Position numbers and translations under genes: made by a program. Shown here in pieces: positions 8,306 to 12,872 of a stretch of 12,872 bases of DNA; position 1 is the first letter of the stretch; each line of letters opens with the position of its first letter. The DNA comes from Helicobacter sp. (lineage in GTDB: Bacteria; Campylobacterota; Campylobacteria; Campylobacterales; Helicobacteraceae). The notes under the pieces are model-generated. The model was not told the origin of the DNA, did no database searches, and saw only the letters and a program-made list of their open reading frames with translations. The stretch is from the NCBI GenBank assembly GCA_014799985.1, contig JAAVGZ010000078.1:1-12872 (forward strand), in the 5' to 3' direction.

Positions 8306-8328
8306 CCTGATAAAACCATTTATCTGCC

Positions 8329-8359
8329 AAACAAACGCGGGCTCACATATACAGCCCGC
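8329..8359 (-). terminator. Hairpin with T-rich tail at the fabG stop (weak terminator or attenuator)
   Basis: On the - strand GCGGGCT and AGCCCGC (8353-8359 and 8337-8343) form a perfect 7-bp GC-rich stem with a 9-nt loop, followed by GTTTGTTT. The fabG TGA (8343-8345) lies at the loop/right-arm junction. The broken T-run suggests partial termination, separating rpsU-fabG transcription from acpP onwards. Confidence 0.5.
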
Positions 8360-9086
8360 CATTGACGCGCAAAACCTCGCCCGTGATGTATTGCGCAAAA
8401 TCGCTAAGCAAAAACGCAATCGCATGCGCGACATCATCGCTCGTGCCCAAACGTTTGAGCGGAATCGCGCTTTCGTATTGTGCGCGCACATCAGCGCCGA
8501 GCGCCTGCGTCATGTCGGTGTCGATGAAGCCGGGCGCAACAGCGTTGAATCGCACATTGCGCGGCGCGCCCTCGAGCGCGAAGGTCTTGGTGAGCGCAAT
8601 CATTCCGCCTTTGCTCGCGGCATAGTTTGCTTGCCCCATATTGCCCTGCTCGCCGACAATAGACGAGACATTGACGACAGCGCCGAAACGTTGCTTGCTC
8701 ATAATCTTGAGCGCCTCGCGCGAGCCGATGAATGCCGAGCTAAGGTTCGCATGCACGATGCTTTCGAAGTCGTCTGTGCTCATGCGCAAGGCGAGCTTGT
8801 CTTTGGTGATTCCGGCGTTGTTGACCAAATAGCCCAAGCCGCCATCGGCTTCAACGATTGTCTTGCAAGCCCCCACGAACGCGGCTTCATCGCTTGCGTC
8901 AAAGCCGATGACAGCGGCTCTGCCGCCCGCTTGCTCGATTTCAAGCTTCAGAGAATCGGCGCGCTCGGCACTCGTGTGGTAGTTAATCCACACCTTGAGC
9001 CCAAAGCCCGCGAGAACGCGGCAAACTTGAGCGCCGATTCCGCGACTGCCGCCTGTAACAAGCACATTTTCTTTGCTAAAGCGCAT
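8343..9086 (-). CDS. fabG: 3-oxoacyl-ACP reductase
   Basis: The product is 247 residues, the normal FabG size. It performs NADPH-dependent reduction of beta-ketoacyl-ACP in each elongation cycle, as a cytoplasmic tetramer. The short-chain dehydrogenase signatures are all present: TGGSRGIG (11-18, nucleotide binding), NNAG (89-92), catalytic S142 in NVSSIVG, and Y155/K159 in YAASK; PGFIDTDM (185-192) follows. ATG 9086 begins 3 nt after the rpsU stop, with only a weak GAGG inside rpsU, so translational coupling to rpsU is likely. A GC-rich hairpin overlaps its stop codon. Confidence 0.97.
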   Translation of the reverse strand: MRFSKENVLVTGGSRGIGAQVCRVLAGFGLKVWINYHTSAERADSLKLEIEQAGGRAAVIGFDASDEAAFVGACKTIVEADGGLGYLVNNAGITKDKLALRMSTDDFESIVHANLSSAFIGSREALKIMSKQRFGAVVNVSSIVGEQGNMGQANYAASKGGMIALTKTFALEGAPRNVRFNAVAPGFIDTDMTQALGADVRAQYESAIPLKRLGTSDDVAHAIAFLLSDFAQYITGEVLRVNGGLYM

Positions 9087-9089
9087 CGC

Positions 9090-9302
9090 TTAGAGCCTCG
9101 ATTCGTAGCGGCGCAACATATAGAGTCGCTTGAGCATTTTCTTGCGCGCGTTGATTTTTTGTTTTTTACGTTTTTCGGTTTTTGGCTCGAAAAACCTGCG
9201 CGCACGGCATTCTGTAACAACCAAGTTGCGGTCTGTTTGCTTCTTGAATCGGCGATAGGCTTCCTCGAAAGATTCCCCTTCTCTGACTTTTACACCTGGC
9301 AT
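9090..9302 (-). CDS. rpsU: 30S ribosomal protein S21
   Basis: The product is 70 residues, highly basic, beginning MPGVKVREGESFEEAYRRFK and ending in a lysine/arginine-rich tail, as expected of S21. It binds the 30S subunit near the 16S 3' end and aids mRNA selection. ATG 9302 is preceded by AAAGGTGG; an in-frame GTG three codons upstream (9311) would add residues absent from S21 proteins and overlap the ribosome binding site, so it is rejected. It lies 50 nt from cutA and 3 nt before fabG, the same rpsU-fabG order I recall from H. pylori. Confidence 0.97.
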   Translation of the reverse strand: MPGVKVREGESFEEAYRRFKKQTDRNLVVTECRARRFFEPKTEKRKKQKINARKKMLKRLYMLRRYESRL

Positions 9303-9333
9303 AATATCCACCTTTCTTTGGGTTTAATCGCGC

Positions 9334-9339
9334 ATTCTA
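9334..9339 (-). promoter_or_regulatory. Possible -10 box for rpsU-fabG
   Basis: The - strand reads TAGAAT, preceded by TATGAG, with about 31 nt to the rpsU start. It lies in the 50-nt cutA-rpsU gap, which is AT-rich relative to its surroundings. There is no -35 and the upstream TG spacing is imperfect, so this is tentative. Confidence 0.35.
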
Positions 9340-9352
9340 CTCATAATTTGCT

Positions 9353-9688
9353 TTAGGCTTGCTTATTTTGATTGCATGCGATGTTGGATTGCAGCCATTG
9401 CAAATAGTCCGTGTCGCCATCGAGAATGGGGCAGACGAGAATCTGTGTGGTTGCGTATCCCGATTCTTTGCGCAGCAGCTCTTTGATGGCATTGACGCAG
9501 CATGTGCAGGTCTTTATCGCGAGCTCAATCTCGCTGTTTTCGCACTCATGCCCCTGCCACCGATACACGCTGACAATCGGTGCGCGTTGCACACATGCAG
9601 CCAGATGCAGCTCGACAAGCTCAATCGCAATCTTGCGCGCGAGCGTCTCGCACGAGATTGTGGCAAGCACGCGCACGAAATGCGTCAT
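9353..9688 (-). CDS. cutA: CutA1-family divalent cation tolerance protein
   Basis: The product is 111 residues. The CutA1 pattern is clear: IAIELVELHLAACVQRAPIVSVYRWQG near 21-47, then a conserved acidic/lysine segment IELAIKT (58-64), and a C-terminal GDTDYLQWL (90-98). Family members are small, very stable cytoplasmic trimers linked genetically to copper and other metal tolerance, though their molecular role is unsettled. The start ATG 9688 shares ATGA with the TGA of the preceding membrane-protein gene and has GGAGGAATT directly before it, so translation is probably coupled. It has an extra cysteine cluster (CTCC, 65-68) that might bind metal; that is inference. No Cut-system partners are present, but a copper ATPase lies six genes downstream. 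Confidence 0.9.
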   Translation of the reverse strand: MTHFVRVLATISCETLARKIAIELVELHLAACVQRAPIVSVYRWQGHECENSEIELAIKTCTCCVNAIKELLRKESGYATTQILVCPILDGDTDYLQWLQSNIACNQNKQA

Positions 9689-9999
9689 AATTCCTCCATG
9701 CGGCTTTGCAGATTCTTGAGGTCTTGCTTTTGCTTCTCGGCTCTGTCCTCATCAGACTTCAGTTTCTTCTTCTCTGCCTTGCGTTCGGCGGCGAGAAACT
9801 CTTGCTTCGCACGCGCGTCCTTGAGCTTTTGGATATATTCCTCACGTTGCTTGGGGTCTTGGAACACAATGGGGCGCAAGCAGAGAATCGCGAGCGTGAA
9901 AAGGAAAAAGAAAACCGACATTTGCATGTCGTTGGTGAGATAGTTCCACGCGATGGCGACAATGCCAGAAATGAGAAACTTTAGAATAAAGCTAACCAT
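9685..9999 (-). CDS. Small membrane protein with cytoplasmic coiled coil (unknown function)
   Basis: The product is 104 residues and I do not recognise a family. Residues about 4-20 and 26-44 are hydrophobic and likely form two membrane helices. Residues 47-104 are almost entirely charged (E, K, R, Q, D with spaced L/A) and should form a helical coiled coil. Such an arrangement suits a membrane tether or scaffold. Its ATG at 9997-9999 shares one base with the stop of the HdrB-like gene (TAATG), and its TGA overlaps the cutA start (ATGA), so it is coupled on both sides. Codon use is like its neighbours, with no sign of transfer. Function unknown; existence is supported by the precise overlaps. 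Confidence 0.8.
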   Translation of the reverse strand: MVSFILKFLISGIVAIAWNYLTNDMQMSVFFFLFTLAILCLRPIVFQDPKQREEYIQKLKDARAKQEFLAAERKAEKKKLKSDEDRAEKQKQDLKNLQSRMEEL

Positions 10000-10721
10000 T
10001 AGAGCATTTCCAGAGGGATTTTGTGCGGCGTTACGGCTTGCCCGATTGCAATCAGCGCGACTTCGCTAAGGTGCAAAATGGGCACATCGAGCGTGCCTCT
10101 GCCCGCGCATTGCTGCATTTTTTTTGCCTGCTTTTCAAAGAAGCTAAAGGTGCTCCACGCGCTCGAGACAATCACATCGATTCCGCAATCGACCATCGCA
10201 TAATACACACGCGCGTTTTCGCACAGCGCGGATTCGGGGTTGAACGCGGCGATGTGCGCCACGCTCTCGTAGCGCGCATGCTCTGTTTGCAAGCCCAAAA
10301 GCTCTAGCAGCGCGAAATCATGCGCCCTGTCGCAGAAGTTGCCAAACGCCGAGCTGCAATATGCCGCGTGAAAGTCGCGCCAACGCAAAGAATCGCCGAG
10401 CATGGGCGCGAGCGCGTCTTTGTGCGCGAGCAAGACATCAGAGAGGCGCAGAATCTCGCAGGCACAATCGGGGATTTTTTGCAACGCGAAAGACGCAGCC
10501 ACGAAGCTTTCTTCGTCGACAAAGACGGCTTGTTTGTCGACATATTTGAAGCATTCGCGCCATGCTTGCAGCCATGCGTCTTCATCGCAAAGCATGGCGA
10601 GCAAGCCGTGTTGTAGGCTATCGGGGGCGCACACGAGCGCGCTTTGCAGCCCAAGCGTGTGCAAGAGCTTTTGTGAGCTCTTGGCGATGGTGGATTCTGT
10701 GTTGTGGGTCAAGATTGTCAT
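9999..10721 (-). CDS. HdrB-like (CCG-domain) protein lacking the metal-binding cysteines
   Basis: The product is 240 residues from ATG 10721, which overlaps the previous stop as ATGA and has AAAGGTG upstream; a longer frame to 10769 lies inside the preceding gene. The C-terminal half follows the second CCG domain of HdrB/SdhE: FHAAYCSS (117-124) where family members have a Cys motif, ALLELLGL (137-144), GIDVIVSSAWSTFSF (180-194) where they have a diivtpCPxC-type motif, and DVPILHLSEVALIAIG (212-227) matching the end of the fold. The CCG is replaced by residues near AAF (158-160) and the CPxC cysteines by SAWS. It is therefore likely redox-inactive or structural. From memory, Helicobacter genomes carry proteins annotated 'HdrB C-terminal domain'. 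An A8 run encodes part of AKKM (199-202). Function unknown. Confidence 0.7.
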   Translation of the reverse strand: MTILTHNTESTIAKSSQKLLHTLGLQSALVCAPDSLQHGLLAMLCDEDAWLQAWRECFKYVDKQAVFVDEESFVAASFALQKIPDCACEILRLSDVLLAHKDALAPMLGDSLRWRDFHAAYCSSAFGNFCDRAHDFALLELLGLQTEHARYESVAHIAAFNPESALCENARVYYAMVDCGIDVIVSSAWSTFSFFEKQAKKMQQCAGRGTLDVPILHLSEVALIAIGQAVTPHKIPLEML

Positions 10722-11413
10722 ACGGGCACCTTTAGCAAAGATTTGAGCGTTTGGGCATATTCGAGCCACACGATGTCATAATAGGGATAGCCTATCAGCA
10801 GGGCTTTTTGCAAATGCAAGAGCGTTGTGTCGTATTCGGGAACATCGGGAAAGATGCGCCCGCGCAAGAGTTGCGCGTTCATCACGCCATGCGTTGGCGA
10901 GGCGAGCAATTGCATGAGCTCGCTCGCCTTTTGCGGGTGCATTTTTATCATCTCGGCGACAAACAAGAAGAATCCTTCGCCCGCGTAATCGGGCAGATTC
11001 TGCGACAGCGGCGAGAGGAAGCAAAACGGGAGGAGATTCAAAAAGAGCTGCTCCTCCTCGCTATTCACAGCGCAAACCTCGCGCACGAGCGCAAGCGGCG
11101 CGCTCAAGAGCTCGGTATTGACAAGCAAGTCATGCGCTGTGGCTTTGGGCGCGAACGATTCGAGCCGCCACTCGCGACCAAAGCGCTCGCAAAGCGCGCC
11201 GATGCTCATATCTTTGTGCACCAAAACGCCGTTGATTTTGGCTTGAATGCGGTGCTTGTTGTAGCCAAATTGGAGCAGCCGTGAATCGAGAATGCCAAAG
11301 AGCTCGGAGAGCGGCTTTGCTTCGTCAAGAATCACGTTTTCTTTGTGCGTGTAGGGCAGGTAGTCTTTTTTGATGTCGAAACGGACAATTTCGAGTTGGA
11401 TTTGCTCTTGCAT
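10718..11413 (-). CDS. SdhB-like ferredoxin-fold protein without Fe-S cysteines (probably DUF5644 type)
   Basis: The product is 231 residues from ATG 11413, preceded by AAGGAG. The start IQLEIVRFDIKKDYLPY (5-21), then a strand pattern to PLSELFGIL (34-42), resembles the N-terminal beta-grasp ferredoxin domain of succinate dehydrogenase/fumarate reductase iron-sulfur subunits. The later part, including FCFLSPL (130-136) and DYAGEGFFLFVAEMI (142-156), resembles the helical Fe-S domain where SdhB has GPxxLLxAxR. Only three cysteines remain (C75, C114, C131), not enough for the three SdhB clusters. Its stop overlaps the HdrB-like start, so the pair mirrors SdhB-SdhE of class E succinate dehydrogenases and methylmenaquinol:fumarate reductases. 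The family name DUF5644 is from memory. Homology is inferred by eye; function unknown. Confidence 0.65.
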   Translation of the reverse strand: MQEQIQLEIVRFDIKKDYLPYTHKENVILDEAKPLSELFGILDSRLLQFGYNKHRIQAKINGVLVHKDMSIGALCERFGREWRLESFAPKATAHDLLVNTELLSAPLALVREVCAVNSEEEQLFLNLLPFCFLSPLSQNLPDYAGEGFFLFVAEMIKMHPQKASELMQLLASPTHGVMNAQLLRGRIFPDVPEYDTTLLHLQKALLIGYPYYDIVWLEYAQTLKSLLKVPV

Positions 11414-11422
11414 GCATGCTCC

Positions 11423-11887
11423 TTATTGTTTCAGATGTTGGTTTTCGGGGTTTTGCAAAAAGGCGCGCATCGAATCGGCGATGCCCTTGCTTGCCGTGTC
11501 GTCTAGTGTCGCGAAAATGTTCGTAAAAATGACATTTTCTTGGAGGTTTGTGTCGCTGCAAAGCGAGATTTGCACAATCGCCGAGAAGGGCACATGGACG
11601 AAGCTGCCCTCGTTGTCTTTGCCAAACCCCGCCTCAAACTGCAAGAAGTCCTCGCCAACCTCGACACTCTCGAAGGTGTAGCCCGCCAAGACAAAGACGC
11701 TGAATTGCAACAGATTCTCCAACACATCGAGCATTGGATTGAACGAGAGCTTGGGGACATTGCACAGAATCGAGAAGACAACGCCACGTTTGATGAGGTG
11801 TTTGATGATGTCTTTCGCGTGCTGCTGGAGCATGGCGGCGAAGATTTTGTCTTGCGCGAGCTCGGCGTTTACGATTTTATTGTGCAT
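11423..11887 (-). CDS. Conserved hypothetical protein, possibly SspB-like
   Basis: The product is 154 residues, acidic and soluble, with no membrane helix. Residues about 26-70 alternate helix and strands (IIKHLIKRGVVFSIL, then SFNPMLDVL), and 78-108 form a hairpin ending FVHVPFSAIVQIS. The strand pattern with an 'xxxPFxAI' end recalls SspB, the ClpXP adaptor, but the SspB substrate-binding residues cannot be confirmed by eye. ATG 11887 overlaps the end of pepF by 11 nt and has AAGGAA upstream; the next gene starts 9 nt after its stop. From memory, H. pylori also has a protein of this size beside pepF. Gene real; function open. Confidence 0.7.
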   Translation of the reverse strand: MHNKIVNAELAQDKIFAAMLQQHAKDIIKHLIKRGVVFSILCNVPKLSFNPMLDVLENLLQFSVFVLAGYTFESVEVGEDFLQFEAGFGKDNEGSFVHVPFSAIVQISLCSDTNLQENVIFTNIFATLDDTASKGIADSMRAFLQNPENQHLKQ

Positions 11888-12872
11888 TGTCGTTTCCTTG
11901 TGTCTCGCAAACGTCGAGGGATTGGCGTAGCTCGTCTATGAGCAGCTTGATTTCGGCGATTCCGAGCTCCCAAAATGCGCGACTCTCGATGTCGAATCCA
12001 AACAGCCCAACGAGCTCTTTTGGCGCTTTGCTGCCCCCGCTGCGCAAAAACTCGAGATAGCGCGGCACGAAGCTGTCTTTTTGCTGGCGATAGAGCCCAA
12101 AGAGCGCCATCACAAGCAGCTGCCCATAGCTGTACGCATAGCAATAAAACGGGCTGTGGATAAAGTGCGGGATATAGCTCCACCACAGCGCGTAATTGTC
12201 GGTGAGAATCACGCTGTCGCCGAACATTTTTTGGTTTTCTTGCTGCCAAATCTTGCTGATGATTTCAGACGGAATCTCGCCCACTTGGTCGTGGATTTTG
12301 CGCTCGAAATTGGTAAAAACCGCCTGTCGAAAGAGCGTGGCGAAGATGTCCTCGAGCTTGTTGGCATAGAGCGCGATTCTGTCCTTGCCCTGCAATGTCG
12401 ATTTCATCGACTCAAACAGCAGCATTTCAGCGAACACCGAGGCGGTCTCGGACGTTGTGAGCGGCGTGTCGGCGTTGAGGCAGCCCACAGAACGCGAAAG
12501 CTCTTGGTGAATGGCATGTCCGAGCTCATGCGCCATCGTGAAGACATCGCGCCGCGAGTTTGTGAAGTTGAGCAGCACAAATGGGTGCGCGCATGGCACG
12601 GTTGGGTGGCTAAACGCGCCGCTTTGCTTGTTTGCGCGCGGGTGTGAATCTATCCAGCCCTCGTCAAACGCGCGCTGCGCGATTGCGCCAAACATCGGGC
12701 AGAAGCTCTGCAAGCTCTGCTGCACCATTGTTTGCGCGTCTTCATACTCAAAATGGCTGTTTTCTTGCTCAAGCGGCGCGTAGCGGTCGTAATCATAGAG
12801 CTTTTTGACGCCCATAAGCGACTTTTTGAGCGCATAATATTCGGCGACAATGCCCATGTTTTCGTTGATGAC
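11877..12872 (-). CDS. pepF: Oligoendopeptidase F, M3 family (N-terminal part outside window)
   Basis: The frame is open to the right edge, five codons beyond the first visible Met (12857), so the N-terminus is off-window; 331 residues of the C-terminal catalytic half are present. The zinc motif HELGH lies at 12516-12530 in TMAHELGHAIHQ, and the third-ligand region TSETASVFAEMLLFE follows about 20 residues later. YDRYAPLE and the HPFVLLNF stretch before the motif are also typical. It is a cytoplasmic zinc metallopeptidase that cuts short peptides (about 7-17 residues) and takes part in peptide recycling. Its last 11 nt overlap the next gene. Family certain; symbol by similarity to pepF. Confidence 0.93.
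   Translation of the reverse strand, partial: VINENMGIVAEYYALKKSLMGVKKLYDYDRYAPLEQENSHFEYEDAQTMVQQSLQSFCPMFGAIAQRAFDEGWIDSHPRANKQSGAFSHPTVPCAHPFVLLNFTNSRRDVFTMAHELGHAIHQELSRSVGCLNADTPLTTSETASVFAEMLLFESMKSTLQGKDRIALYANKLEDIFATLFRQAVFTNFERKIHDQVGEIPSEIISKIWQQENQKMFGDSVILTDNYALWWSYIPHFIHSPFYCYAYSYGQLLVMALFGLYRQQKDSFVPRYLEFLRSGGSKAPKELVGLFGFDIESRAFWELGIAEIKLLIDELRQSLDVCETQGNDNAQ

Noticed and set aside
8061..9356. 431-codon open frame on the + strand opposite acpP, fabG and rpsU
   Set aside because: Its product has no recognisable domain and lies opposite three certain genes. Codon bias here leaves long open antisense frames throughout.
10118..10125. A8 homopolymer in the HdrB-like gene as a phase-variation or frameshift site
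   Set aside because: It fits an A-AAA-AAA slippery pattern, but the 0 frame continues to a precise stop overlap with the next gene, and A8 is short for phase variation. I see no supporting structure.
1..12872. CRISPR arrays, transposases, integrases, toxin-antitoxin or defence genes
   Set aside because: None was seen on either strand. The gene content is housekeeping and chemotaxis; I do not claim a novel defence system.

Overview
The window looks like chromosomal DNA from a campylobacterotan (epsilonproteobacterial) bacterium of the Helicobacter/Wolinella type. The grounds are the gene order rpsU-fabG-acpP-fabF-accA, which from memory matches Helicobacter pylori, together with Helicobacter-style chemoreceptors, a CcoI/FixI-type copper ATPase and a PepF oligopeptidase. 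Base composition is roughly balanced, so it is clearly more GC-rich than H. pylori. The species cannot be named from this. I see no mobile element, CRISPR array, tRNA, rRNA or recognisable defence gene.

Layout. Positions 1-3337 (+ strand) hold two tandem paralogous methyl-accepting chemotaxis receptors. The first lacks its N-terminal sensor because of the window edge. The second is complete, has its own extended -10 promoter, and shares a nearly identical 123-bp patch with the first. From 3334 to 12872 everything is on the - strand, in one tightly packed ten-gene series. Read in transcription order it is: pepF (partial), a possibly SspB-like protein, a cysteine-poor SdhB-like protein, a cysteine-poor HdrB-like protein, a small membrane coiled-coil protein, cutA, rpsU, fabG, acpP, fabF, accA and a ccoI-type ATPase (twelve genes counting every small one). 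Several neighbours share stop/start nucleotides, which suggests translational coupling. The one real break is the 94-nt fabG-acpP gap. It holds a GC-rich hairpin with a T-rich tail, an extended -10 box and an AT-rich palindrome lying across that box. No stretch over 300 bases lacks a gene.

How the genes fit together. fabG, acpP, fabF and accA supply the malonyl-CoA and elongation steps of type II fatty acid synthesis. rpsU is ribosomal. The copper-ATPase feeds cbb3 oxidase assembly, and CutA is also linked to metal handling. The SdhB-like/HdrB-like pair appears to be a fumarate-reductase/heterodisulfide-reductase type scaffold that has lost its metal-binding cysteines.

The most unusual signal is not a gene. 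By eye I find no GATC and no GGCC anywhere in the 12.9 kb, where chance would give about 50 of each. Codon choice visibly bends to avoid both words. This points to strong past or present selection by restriction systems.
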